A DNA stretch of 32,937 bases from Chloroflexota bacterium (GTDB taxonomy: Bacteria > Chloroflexota > Anaerolineae > Anaerolineales > UBA11858): NCBI GenBank assembly GCA_011039385.1, contig DRBO01000032.1:1-32937 (forward strand), in the 5' to 3' direction. The notes beneath the pieces are model-generated. The model was not told the DNA's origin. It ran no database searches and worked only from the letters and a program-made list of their open reading frames with translations. Made by a program: the position numbers and the translations under genes. This document shows, piece by piece, positions 16,478 to 24,069 of the stretch (within the stretch, counting starts at the first letter, position 1; each line of letters starts with the position of its first letter).

Positions 16478-16830
16478 CGGGTAAGTTCTCCTAGATTATA
16501 TCGTAACCCGGACCTCTGTGGGCATCGTACACACCAGCCCTGTGCTGAGTTAACTATTTCCCTGAAAACCATTCCCGATCCCTAAACCTGAGTGTTTTAT
16601 CCTTAGCTTGGTTCCATTCGTCCGCTCCACGCTTCAAAAGCTGAATCGCCCGCCTGTAAAGGAGGCGTAAGTTCAAGTTTATGGGAACCGGTAGAGAATT
16701 CAGCAGCCGATCCTCTTTTTTTAATAATTTCTCCACGTCCTCTTAATAGTTTCTAAATATGTCCCTGCTACACTGGTAGCAGATCCTCTTAACCAAACCG
16801 TTGAGCGAGTTAAACTACAAGGAGTAAATG
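16478..16830. other. Divergent intergenic region with regulatory repeats
   Basis: About 350 bp between the minus-strand ATP-grasp fusion gene and the plus-strand small secreted protein. It contains the 11-bp direct-repeat array described separately, and the inverted repeat CTGCTAC-ACTG-GTAGCAG at 16765-16782 that overlaps the putative -10. A 60-codon minus frame starting with GTG at 16736 lies inside it and is doubtful. Confidence 0.6.
16727..16774 (+). promoter_or_regulatory. 11-bp direct-repeat operator with abutting -10 hexamer
   Basis: Consecutive 11-mers ATTTCTCCACG, TCCTCTTAATA, GTTTCTAAATA and TGTCCCTGCTA; the first three share CT at the same offset. The array runs straight into TACACT (16769-16774), a -10-like hexamer, and no -35 match is present. 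OmpR/PhoB-family regulators bind direct repeats of 10-11 bp that replace the -35. A matching array lies upstream of macA (23956-24014). A further TCCTCTTAA copy is at 16784-16792. Confidence 0.5.
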
Positions 16831-17304
16831 ATGAAACCAATTTACAAAACCATTCTGATCGGAGCTCTCGTTATCGGCGCCTTAGGGATAGGTGCCATTG
16901 GGATTGCCTATGCGCAAGGAGATGTGCCCTTCCCCCGGGAAACGCTGGCGAACTTGTTGGGGCTGGATCGCGAAGAACTACACGATCAGCTCCAGTCCGG
17001 TAAAACCATCCAGATGCTGGCTGATGATGCTGGAGTGGACCTGGAAGAATTCCGTACGGAAATGGAAGCCAACCGGCAGGAGGAAATGCGGGCCAGGATC
17101 GAGGAAGCCCTTGCCGATGGAAAGATCTCTCAAGACCAGTCTGACTGGCTGCTGGAAGGCCTAGAAAAGGGCTATCTGTTCGGTCCTTTCTTCAGACCTG
17201 GAGGACGTGATTTAATGCAAGATGGAAGAAAATCCGGCGCTAACGGGGAAAGATTATCAGGCCTACGGGGCGGGAATTTCATCCCAGATCAGCAGCAACG
17301 GTAG
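16831..17304 (+). CDS. Small secreted protein next to two-component system
   Basis: 157-residue exported protein. A signal peptide covers residues 1-28 (basic start, Gly/Ile-rich core, AYA then QG as the likely cleavage site). The mature part is acidic and helical: LANLLGLDREELHDQLQSGKTIQMLADDAGVDLEEF resembles the repeat seen in DUF2680/YckD-type secreted proteins, followed by ISQDQSDWLLEGLEKG and a glycine-rich tail. AAGGAG lies 6 nt before ATG 16831; the ATG at 16828 is too close to it. It precedes a response regulator and kinase and could be an extracytoplasmic ligand or accessory of the sensor, as CpxP/Spy are for CpxA; this role is inferred from position only. Confidence 0.8.
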   Translation: MKPIYKTILIGALVIGALGIGAIGIAYAQGDVPFPRETLANLLGLDREELHDQLQSGKTIQMLADDAGVDLEEFRTEMEANRQEEMRARIEEALADGKISQDQSDWLLEGLEKGYLFGPFFRPGGRDLMQDGRKSGANGERLSGLRGGNFIPDQQQR

Positions 17305-17330
17305 CATTCTCCCAATTCTTTCCCCCCAAT

Positions 17331-17362
17331 GAGAGCCGGACCTTGAAGCCTGTCCGGCTCTC
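17331..17362 (+). other. Perfect 11-bp hairpin without T-run
   Basis: GAGAGCCGGAC (17331-17341) and GTCCGGCTCTC (17352-17362) around a 10-nt loop, in the 111-bp gap between the small secreted protein and the response regulator. No T-run follows on either strand, so it is not a classic terminator. It may protect the upstream mRNA end or weaken read-through, allowing unequal expression. Confidence 0.6.
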
Positions 17363-17384
17363 TCAACATAAGCATGGATACCGG

Positions 17385-17390
17385 TATAAT
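17385..17390 (+). promoter_or_regulatory. Possible internal -10 element before the response regulator
   Basis: A consensus TATAAT lies 25 nt before the ATG at 17416. The -35 position (around 17362-17367, CTCAAC) is poor. The two-component genes may have a second promoter just after the hairpin. Confidence 0.35.
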
Positions 17391-17415
17391 TCTTACAGGT
17401 AACTATTGAGGAACT

Positions 17416-18108
17416 ATGGTAAAAAAAATTCTGGTAGTGGATGACAATCCCGATATCGTTAACATGCTCAAGGCTTATTTGAGCGGGGAAGGCTTCCAGG
17501 TTGTGACAGCCTCCAATGGGCAGAAAGCCCTCCACGTCGCCCGCAGTGAAAAACCAGACTGCATCGTTCTGGATATGATGATGCCGAAAATGAGAGGAGA
17601 TGAATTCATCCGGGTCTATTCAGCTGAATCGGATACGCCTATTCTGGTTTTGACTGCCAAAGTGGACGAAACTGACAAGGTCCTGGGACTTGAGTTGGGC
17701 GCAGACGATTATGTCACTAAACCTTTCAGTCCTCGGGAGCTCTCAGCACGGATCAAAGCACTCATCAGGCGCTCTGTAAAAAGTCAGACGGAGTCAGAGA
17801 TCTATCGATCTGCAGACATTACCCTGGATAAGCTGGGCCATCTTGTGGAGATCGCTGGACAGCCGGTAGATCTCACCCCCTCCGAATTTGATCTGCTGGC
17901 GGTTTTGATCTCAACTCCAGGCAGGACTTACAGCCGGACGGAATTGCTGGAAAGCCTGGGTGAATCCACTTACCTGGAAAGTTTTGATCGCACGGTGGAT
18001 GTGCACATTCATAATTTGCGTGAGAAAATCGAGCCCGATCCCGCCAATCCCATCTATATCCAGACAGTCTATGGTACCGGCTATCGCTTTGCGCGGGAAA
18101 GGAAATAA
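17416..18108 (+). CDS. OmpR-family response regulator
   Basis: 230-residue regulator. The receiver domain (1-120) has Asp9/Asp10, phosphoacceptor Asp53 (VLDMMMP), Thr80 and Lys102 (KPFSP). The C-terminal winged helix (about 130-228) has DLTPSEFDLLAVL, the recognition-helix region SFDRTVDVHIHNLREKI and the closing YGTGYRFA wing. GAGGAA gives the ribosome binding site. It is followed after 6 nt by the sensor kinase, its likely partner. Its binding sites may be the 11-bp repeats at 16727-16774 and 23956-24014. Confidence 0.95.
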   Translation: MVKKILVVDDNPDIVNMLKAYLSGEGFQVVTASNGQKALHVARSEKPDCIVLDMMMPKMRGDEFIRVYSAESDTPILVLTAKVDETDKVLGLELGADDYVTKPFSPRELSARIKALIRRSVKSQTESEIYRSADITLDKLGHLVEIAGQPVDLTPSEFDLLAVLISTPGRTYSRTELLESLGESTYLESFDRTVDVHIHNLREKIEPDPANPIYIQTVYGTGYRFARERK

Positions 18109-18114
18109 AATCAC

Positions 18115-19527
18115 ATGCGTTCAATAAGCCTGAAAATCATCCTGGTCCTGGTTGTTGTCAGCCTGGTGGGGGCCCTGTTCACTGCCTTCTACATTCAATC
18201 CCGGACCAGGAACGCTTTTGATACCTATATAAAAAACCAGGAACAGCTAGCGCTTGCAGATCTGCTTACCGAGCACTATCAGGAGTATGCTTCCTGGGGC
18301 AACGCAAAACAAATATTCTTGGAATTTTACAGGATCAGGTCTCCAGGCTTTTCTGGAGGGGGCACCCAGAGTAAGAATCCTAATCGGCAGGGTGATAACC
18401 AGCCTCCTCCCCCCTTTGTGCTGGCCGATCAAGAAGGGATTGTCCTGTTTGGGGGCACAAACCACATTGGATTTCAAATCGGAGATCAAATCACCGCGAA
18501 AGACCTCCAAAACAGTCTGGCGCTGGAAATCGATGGGGTGGTCGAAGGTTGGCTGGTCCCGGTTCCGATCTCCCCCAACCGCAACAGCATGCAGCAGACT
18601 TTCCTGGGGACTGTGCAGCAGGGCTTGATCATCAGCTCCCTGGTAACCCTGCTGATCGCTCTGGTATTGGGAGGGATCCTGATCATCTCATTCACCCGGC
18701 CAATCCGCAAACTGGCGGATGGCACTGAAAGGATTGCCAGCGGTGAGCTGGGCTACCAGGTAGAGATCGAATCCGGCGATGAGCTGGGCAGATTAGCGAC
18801 CTCGTTCAATAACATGAGCACGGATCTGCAAAAGGCTGATCGGCTCCGCAAACAAATGACAGCAGATATCGCCCACGACTTGCGCTCTCCTCTGAGCATC
18901 TTGCACGGCTACACAGAAGCCATGAGTGAGGGAAAGATGGCCGGCAGCCCTGAAATCTACCAGGCTATGCATCAGCAAACCAGGCATCTAAACTACTTGA
19001 TAGAGGACCTGCGAACCCTGTCACTGCTGGATTCAGAAGAGTTGAATTTCCAGCTTGAAGATATCGATCCCGCCAGAATACTCACCCAAACCCAGACCGC
19101 CTTTACCCCCCTGGCTGCCAGTGAGGATCTCACCCTAACCCTGGAACTTGAGGAAAATCTTCCCCGGGTCACCCTGGACCCAGGCAGGCTAACCCAGATA
19201 CTGGGAAATTTGATCAATAACGCCATTAATATCCTGCCAACAGGTGGAAATATCTGGCTGAAAGCCTGGCAGGAGGTGGGAGACCTGGTAATTGAAGTCA
19301 AGGATGATGGGCCGGGGATATCCAAACAAGACCTGCCCCTGATCTTCAACCGCCATTATAAGATCGATCCATCCCGGAGCCAGGATCAGGGGTCTTCGGG
19401 GCTCGGGCTGGCGATCACTAAAAAATTAGTAGAAGCTCAGGGGGGAAAAATTGAGGTGACTAGTGAGCTCGGGCAAGGAACTACTTTCCGGGTTTTGTTC
19501 CCGGTAAAAGAGACTAAGTCCTTTTAA
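18115..19527 (+). CDS. HAMP-domain sensor histidine kinase
   Basis: 470-residue membrane kinase. TM1 lies at about 7-26, an external sensing region at 27-170, TM2 at about 171-193 and HAMP at 194-246. HisKA has DIAHDLRSPLS (phosphorylated His254). The ATPase domain carries the N box (NLINNAINILPTGG), the G1 box (DDGPGIS) and the G2 box (GSSGLGLAITKKLVEAQGG). The external domain has a short Gly/Asn/Pro-rich insert near 79-100. Its last residues (KETKSF) are encoded by the left arm of the terminator hairpin at 19510-19540, so coding sequence and terminator overlap. Confidence 0.95.
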   Translation: MRSISLKIILVLVVVSLVGALFTAFYIQSRTRNAFDTYIKNQEQLALADLLTEHYQEYASWGNAKQIFLEFYRIRSPGFSGGGTQSKNPNRQGDNQPPPPFVLADQEGIVLFGGTNHIGFQIGDQITAKDLQNSLALEIDGVVEGWLVPVPISPNRNSMQQTFLGTVQQGLIISSLVTLLIALVLGGILIISFTRPIRKLADGTERIASGELGYQVEIESGDELGRLATSFNNMSTDLQKADRLRKQMTADIAHDLRSPLSILHGYTEAMSEGKMAGSPEIYQAMHQQTRHLNYLIEDLRTLSLLDSEELNFQLEDIDPARILTQTQTAFTPLAASEDLTLTLELEENLPRVTLDPGRLTQILGNLINNAINILPTGGNIWLKAWQEVGDLVIEVKDDGPGISKQDLPLIFNRHYKIDPSRSQDQGSSGLGLAITKKLVEAQGGKIEVTSELGQGTTFRVLFPVKETKSF

Positions 19528-19547
19528 AGGACTTAGTCTCTTATTTT
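19508..19547. terminator. Bidirectional terminator, copy 1 of a repeated 31-nt palindrome
   Basis: GAGACTAAGTCCTTT (19510-19524) and its complement (19526-19540) form a 15-bp palindrome. T-rich tracts follow on both strands, so it can end both the sensor kinase (+) and the convergent lipoprotein gene (-). The kinase stop codon TAA lies inside it. Copy 2 at 24020-24050 differs at one base. Confidence 0.85.
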
Positions 19548-19554
19548 GTTCAAT

Positions 19555-20256
19555 TCAGTTTTCTATTTTCCCCTCCAGCAGTTCGATCAGGGCTTCGATC
19601 ACAGGCATTTGCAACCTGTTGGCACCCATTTCCCCGATGCCGCCCATCTCTTCGCGGCGGGCTTCCCTGGTGGCCAGCAGTTCCGGATCCAAACCATCTA
19701 CAGCCCCAATGCCTCCACCCGCTCCACCACCCGGACGCGTGCCTTCAGGTAATCCCTCCGGCCTGTTGCGACCTATCCCCCCTTCTTCCCCGTCAGCACG
19801 GAGACTAACATCAATGCCGAGTTCATTCATCAGGGGTACCACATCTTCCTGGACCAGTTCCAGGTCTACAATGAAGATCATTTGCTCGGTTGTCATCACA
19901 GCTTGGATCTCATTGACTATTGCCCCCAGTTCTTCCGGGGCGGTTGTATCACTTTCTAGTAAATTAACGTACAACTTCCAGAACGGAATTAATATTTCCA
20001 CCTGGTCCAATCCAAGTGCCAGTTCAGTATCTTCCAGCAATAATGTTCCAACAGCCAGCTGAAAGGCAGGTGATAGTTCACGATTTTCGAGATTCTCCAG
20101 GAATCCTTCCCCATTTTCCCCTGTGAGTTTATTCTGGGAATTTTCTGCGCTTTCGGTCTCAATAGAATCTGCTGTTTGGTTTCCTGTTTTAATTCCACAC
20201 GCGGTTAACAACATCAAAACAATCAACAGCAGTCCAGCTTTCTTTACGATAGACAT
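19555..20256 (-). CDS. Small lipoprotein, exporter-associated
   Basis: 233-residue lipoprotein. The signal peptide ends in a lipobox LTAC, with lipidated Cys20. The mature part is acidic and includes a glycine/arginine-rich linker (about 165-188). The segments FQLAVGTLLLEDTELAL, VNEIQAVMTTEQMIFIVDLEL and VIEALIELL look helical. A TTEQM segment loosely recalls the LTxxQ motif of Spy/CpxP proteins, but the match is too short to assign. AAGGAAG gives a good ribosome binding site. It lies 218 bp downstream of the ABC permease on the same strand and may share its transcript. Function is unknown. Confidence 0.8.
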   Translation of the reverse strand: MSIVKKAGLLLIVLMLLTACGIKTGNQTADSIETESAENSQNKLTGENGEGFLENLENRELSPAFQLAVGTLLLEDTELALGLDQVEILIPFWKLYVNLLESDTTAPEELGAIVNEIQAVMTTEQMIFIVDLELVQEDVVPLMNELGIDVSLRADGEEGGIGRNRPEGLPEGTRPGGGAGGGIGAVDGLDPELLATREARREEMGGIGEMGANRLQMPVIEALIELLEGKIEN

Positions 20257-20474
20257 AGTTTTTCTTCCTTAATTGATTAAATTACAATTCCATACCTATT
20301 GATAAAACCACCTTACCAACAAACAACTCTTCCAGAACCTTCCCAGATAACACATCACGTAATCCGATAAGACCTCAACCTGGCGTTCCTCCCCTGATTC
20401 CAAGATGGTTATCACAGCACTATCACTGTGTAATTCTCCCTAATCGCCCTGATTGGGAGCAGAACTATTATTTC
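20257..20474. other. Gap between ABC permease and lipoprotein genes
   Basis: 218 bp with no gene. CACAG (20413-20417) and CTGTG (20426-20430) form a short inverted repeat with an 8-nt centre, and CCCTAATC/GATTGGG nearby can pair with a bulge (20438-20457). Neither has a clear T-run. Whether the lipoprotein gene has its own promoter here cannot be told from the sequence. Confidence 0.4.
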
Positions 20475-21731
20475 CTATTCATACCGCAGCGCCTCAATAG
20501 GATCCAGCTGGGCAGCCTGATTGGCAGGGTAATACCCAAAGAACACTCCAACAATAGCAGCGGAGCCAAATGCCAGCAGCACTGAACTGGCCACGATTAC
20601 TGTCCGCATCCCACTGGCCTGGCCAAAGATCCAGGAGCCAACAATCCCAGCAACCACACCGATCAGGCCGCCGACCAGGCTTAGCAACAATGCCTCGGTT
20701 AAGAATTGCCATCGGATGTCACTGGGTGTCGCGCCCACCGACTGGCGGATGCCGATCTCCCGGGTGCGCTCAGTAACACTCACCAGCATGATGTTCATGA
20801 TCCCGATTCCGCCCACGACCAGAGATACACCCGCAACCCAGGCCAACAGGGAGCGGAAAGCGGCCGTGGTGGATTCCTGGGTGGTGATGATATCTTGCTG
20901 GGTAGTGATCGTAAAATCTGGCTCTTCCAGGGTGACTTCGTGGCGCTTGGCCAGCAGGAACTCGATCTGGTAGATCACATCATCCAGGGTTCTTTCGCTA
21001 TTTTCACCAATGCTTTCATCCACTTCCACATAGATCAGCCGCACCCGGTCACCCAGGAAACGAGCAAATGGATTATTTGTTAATTTCTCCAACACAATCG
21101 TTATTGGGGTATAGAAACGAGAATCATAATCCACTTCACCGACCATGCCTTTTTCCTCAAAGACACCCACGACAGTCAACCGTACGCTGTCACCTACAGT
21201 AATGGTTTGTCCATAAGGATCCGTTTCGCCGAACATCTCCTCAGCCAGGTTGCTGCCCAAGACTGCTATGGGTTTGGTACGGTCTATCTCATCCTGGGTG
21301 AAGTAGCGCCCGCTGGCAATTTCCATATCTCTCACGGACGGAAAATCCGCTGTGGTGCCCATGATAGTGATATTTTCCAGGATGGTATCCCCTGCTTTGA
21401 CGTTTTGAGTTGATGTTTGTTCTACGACCACACCAGCGACTCCGTTGATCTGTTCAGCAATCGCAAATGCGTCATCATATACCAATCCGCCACCGCTTGA
21501 CTGCATGCCAGGACCCATCCGAGCAGCGCCCATGCTGGCCTGGACGTAGATCAGGTTGGAACCCAGCCCGGTGATTGCTTCTTGAATGCTTTTTTCTGTT
21601 CCAGCGCTGATGGCAATCATGATAATCACTGCGGCAACACCGATGATAATACCCAGCATGGTCAACAATGAGCGGATTTTGTTTTTCACTAACGCCAGCC
21701 AGGCGATCTTGGTTACTTTGATTGGCTTCAT
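20475..21731 (-). CDS. MacB-type ABC transporter permease (FtsX/MacB family)
   Basis: 418-residue permease. One N-terminal membrane helix (about 18-45) is followed by a large extracytoplasmic MacB-PCD domain (about 46-285), and three more helices lie in the FtsX-type C-terminal domain (starting ITTQESTTAAFRSLLAWVAGVSLVVGG, then ERTREIGIRQSVGAT, the coupling region). In this mechanotransmission class the pump moves substrates already outside the membrane or pushes peptides and antibiotics outward. The ATPase is a separate gene 1 nt upstream, as in YknYZ/LolCD-like systems, not fused as in E. coli MacB. Confidence 0.93.
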   Translation of the reverse strand: MKPIKVTKIAWLALVKNKIRSLLTMLGIIIGVAAVIIMIAISAGTEKSIQEAITGLGSNLIYVQASMGAARMGPGMQSSGGGLVYDDAFAIAEQINGVAGVVVEQTSTQNVKAGDTILENITIMGTTADFPSVRDMEIASGRYFTQDEIDRTKPIAVLGSNLAEEMFGETDPYGQTITVGDSVRLTVVGVFEEKGMVGEVDYDSRFYTPITIVLEKLTNNPFARFLGDRVRLIYVEVDESIGENSERTLDDVIYQIEFLLAKRHEVTLEEPDFTITTQQDIITTQESTTAAFRSLLAWVAGVSLVVGGIGIMNIMLVSVTERTREIGIRQSVGATPSDIRWQFLTEALLLSLVGGLIGVVAGIVGSWIFGQASGMRTVIVASSVLLAFGSAAIVGVFFGYYPANQAAQLDPIEALRYE

Positions 21732-21732
21732 C

Positions 21733-22449
21733 TTAAGCGTGCTCCTTGCCGTTTTTCACTTCCCTGGCTACTTTCCCATCCAGAAGATGAATTGTCCGGT
21801 CAGTGTAAGCTGCAATTTCCGGATCATGGGTCACCATGACAATAGTCGTACCCTTCCGGTGGAGGTCTTTTAACAGCGCCATGATCTCTGCCCCGGATCT
21901 GCTGTCCAGGTTACCAGTTGGTTCATCAGCCAGAACCAATACCGGGTCGTTGACCAACGCCCGAGCGATCGAAACACGCTGCTGCTGTCCTCCGGAGAGT
22001 TCTTGGGGTTCATGATAGATCCGGTCGCCCAAGCCTACCGCTTCCAATATCTGTGCCGCTTTCTCCTGCTGTTCCTCCTCGGTCAAGAGTGAAGCCCGGT
22101 TATAGAACAGGGGTAAGATCACATTCTGAAAGGCTGACGTCCTGGCTAGCAAATTGTAATTCTGAAAAATGAATCCCAGTTTCTGATTGCGGATCCGAGC
22201 CAATTCCACCTTGTTAAGCTCACTGACATCCTCCCCATCGAGGAAATATTCCCCTGAAGTGGGACTCATCAAACAGCCTAAAACATTCATCAAAGTTGAT
22301 TTTCCAGATCCAGAGGGTCCCATGATAGCCATAAATTCCCCTTCCTGAACCTGGATGGAGGCACCATTCAGAGCCCGGACCTCAAAATCTCCCATCTGGT
22401 ATACCTTGACCAGATTCTTTCCATCAATAATCACTTTGCTCTTTTTCAT
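21733..22449 (-). CDS. MacB/LolD-type ABC transporter ATPase
   Basis: 238-residue ATPase. Walker A is GPSGSGKST, the Q-loop lies in FIFQNYNLL, the signature is LSGGQQQR, Walker B is [13 protein letters not shown] and the H-loop is VTHDPEIA. The family-typical DEPTGNLDS segment places it with MacB/LolD/YknY. It drives the permease encoded 1 nt downstream. The start overlaps the upstream macA-like stop by ATGA. Confidence 0.95.
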   Translation of the reverse strand: MKKSKVIIDGKNLVKVYQMGDFEVRALNGASIQVQEGEFMAIMGPSGSGKSTLMNVLGCLMSPTSGEYFLDGEDVSELNKVELARIRNQKLGFIFQNYNLLARTSAFQNVILPLFYNRASLLTEEEQQEKAAQILEAVGLGDRIYHEPQELSGGQQQRVSIARALVNDPVLVLADEPTGNLDSRSGAEIMALLKDLHRKGTTIVMVTHDPEIAAYTDRTIHLLDGKVAREVKNGKEHA

Positions 22450-23912
22450 TGAGCTGTCTCCACCTGGCCGGTTGTCAACACATCACCCTGCCGCAGGCCA
22501 GAGAGAATCTCAGCATAAATGAAATCCTTCAGACCCACTTCAACTAACTTCATGTGCGGTTCTCCACCTTCCATCACAAAGACCGCATATTCACCATCAG
22601 ATATCTCCCGCAGGGCCTCTATCGGCACCAGGATAGCGTTCTTAGCCCGGCCACCGATCACGTCCACCCCAGCTGCGGAACCCACTGGAAGGTCTCCCCA
22701 GCCTGTCACAGAGATATCCAGCTCAACCAATGCATACACCACCGAAGAGTTGTTCTGCTTTACCAGACCAGGATCTACATGCACAACCTGTCCTTCATAA
22801 ACGTTATCTGGGAGGGCATCGAAAATCACTTCAACTGGAAAACCTTCCTGGACATTTTTCCAATCCGACTCATCAAAATAGGCATCCAGGGTGGGTGGGG
22901 TCAGATCCGATATTACCATCACCACGTCGTTGCCCACCTTCTCAGACACATCCACATTGATCTTTGTAATCGTGCCAGTAATGGGTGCGATGAGGTTGGT
23001 GGCTTCCAGGTCCTCAAGTGCATCCTCTACTGCCTGCCGGGCCTGACGGATGGCAGATACCTGCGATCCAGTGGCTTGCTCTGGAAGATCGTTCCCACTC
23101 TTTGCTGCATCCAGAAGTACCTGCAGCTCAACTATAGTGGCCTCTGCCAGGTCAATCTTCGCTCGGATGGAATCGATCTCAGCTTCATCGGGCGGGTCGA
23201 TATAGTAAACCTTATCGCCATTTTTATCCCGGTAGGATCTTGTAAAATACTCAGGCAGGTATACCTGCTCATAATAATTCCGCTGAGCAGCCAAATTGGA
23301 CTCTGCCGAGCGCAGATTTTGCTGCGCTTCTGTTAAGAGTTGCTGGTTCTCTTCCGAGGGATCCTCATCATAAGCCGCCTGTGCCTGACTTACTTCAACA
23401 GAATATGCATCGACATTTTTTTCAGCGTTATATACATACAAGCTGATCAATCTAACCAGATCGTTGATCTCGTCCTGGAGGTCGATCTTTGTTTTCGCGA
23501 GTTCGATTTCCAGCTCTGCGATTGCAGAGGGAGAAGTGAGTTCTCTAAGTTGACGTTGGGCCAGAAGGAGTTTCTCTTGGCGGTCGCTGTCATCCAGTCG
23601 GGCCAGAATATCTCCCTGCTCCACCACATCCCCGACTTCAACAAGAAGCTCTACCAGCTCTTCCTGGACGTTATCGCTGATATCAAAACTGACTTCCACC
23701 TCCGCGGAAGGGATCAGTTCACCGGCTCCTGCGGCATAGAGTACGATATCCCCCCTACGGGCAACAGCGGTTTGTAATGTCGAACCCTCGCTCTCTACTA
23801 CCCGGGAGGGCAGATACCACCACTGGTATACTGCGAACGCTCCGACGATCACCAAAACCGAAGCAGCAGCAATTATCCAATATTTCCGAGTTGATTGTTC
23901 TTCGGTCTTCAT
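22446..23912 (-). CDS. MacA-like periplasmic adaptor (HlyD/membrane fusion protein)
   Basis: 488-residue adaptor. An N-terminal membrane anchor (about 10-28) is followed by a split lipoyl-like domain (VEVSFDISDNVQEELVELLVEVGDVVEQGDILARLD before, and TNLIAPITGTITKINVDVSEKVG after the hairpin), a long coiled coil (about 125-300) and C-terminal beta-barrel domains. The hairpin carries an unusual aromatic insertion with YYEQVYLPEYF and YYIDPPDEAE. First gene of the exporter operon; it should clamp onto the permease. GGAG precedes the ATG. The upstream region holds the 11-bp repeat array. Confidence 0.93.
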   Translation of the reverse strand: MKTEEQSTRKYWIIAAASVLVIVGAFAVYQWWYLPSRVVESEGSTLQTAVARRGDIVLYAAGAGELIPSAEVEVSFDISDNVQEELVELLVEVGDVVEQGDILARLDDSDRQEKLLLAQRQLRELTSPSAIAELEIELAKTKIDLQDEINDLVRLISLYVYNAEKNVDAYSVEVSQAQAAYDEDPSEENQQLLTEAQQNLRSAESNLAAQRNYYEQVYLPEYFTRSYRDKNGDKVYYIDPPDEAEIDSIRAKIDLAEATIVELQVLLDAAKSGNDLPEQATGSQVSAIRQARQAVEDALEDLEATNLIAPITGTITKINVDVSEKVGNDVVMVISDLTPPTLDAYFDESDWKNVQEGFPVEVIFDALPDNVYEGQVVHVDPGLVKQNNSSVVYALVELDISVTGWGDLPVGSAAGVDVIGGRAKNAILVPIEALREISDGEYAVFVMEGGEPHMKLVEVGLKDFIYAEILSGLRQGDVLTTGQVETAQ

Positions 23913-23955
23913 CCAAAATACTCCTTATTAAATAAAAATAGCCATACCTCGACTA

Positions 23956-24014
23956 ATTGTACAGAGAGGTTATTAAGGAATTGTTTAGAGATTGTGTAGG
24001 AATGGTAAGGAAAT
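23956..24014 (-). promoter_or_regulatory. 11-bp direct-repeat operator and -10 of the macA operon
   Basis: Read on the minus strand, five near-11-bp units carry CT at regular offsets (spacings 10, 11, 11, 11): unit examples are ATTCCTACACA, ATCTCTAAACA and ATTCCTTAATA. The array ends against TACAAT (minus strand, 23956-23961), a good -10, 44 nt before the macA ATG. No -35 element is seen, which fits an activator-dependent promoter of OmpR/PhoB type. Layout and unit sequence resemble those at 16727-16774. Confidence 0.55.
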
Positions 24015-24015
24015 G

Positions 24016-24050
24016 CAAAGAGACTAAGTCCTTTTCAAGGACTTAGTCTC
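24016..24050 (-). terminator. Terminator of the alpha-2-macroglobulin gene, copy 2 of the palindrome
   Basis: GAGACTAAGTCCTT (24020-24033) and its complement (24037-24050) form a perfect 14-bp stem around TTC. It lies 20 nt past the minus-strand stop at 24070 and is followed by a short T tract on that strand. It matches copy 1 (19510-19540) at 30 of 31 positions. Confidence 0.8.
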
Positions 24051-24069
24051 AAAACTACTAAACTCCAAC

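Noticed and set aside
16554-16736. 60-codon minus-strand ORF with an LYR-like tripeptide
   Set aside because: It starts with GTG, its Shine-Dalgarno is too close, it overlaps the repeat array, and the LYR match is three residues, easily by chance.
22554-23336. 260-codon plus-strand ORF opposite macA
   Set aside because: Antisense shadow of the adaptor gene; composition is unlike protein and it has no ribosome binding site.
19510-24050. Composite transposon bounded by the two 31-nt palindromes
   Set aside because: No transposase, no target-site duplication and no terminal structure beyond the palindromes; both copies work well as terminators.
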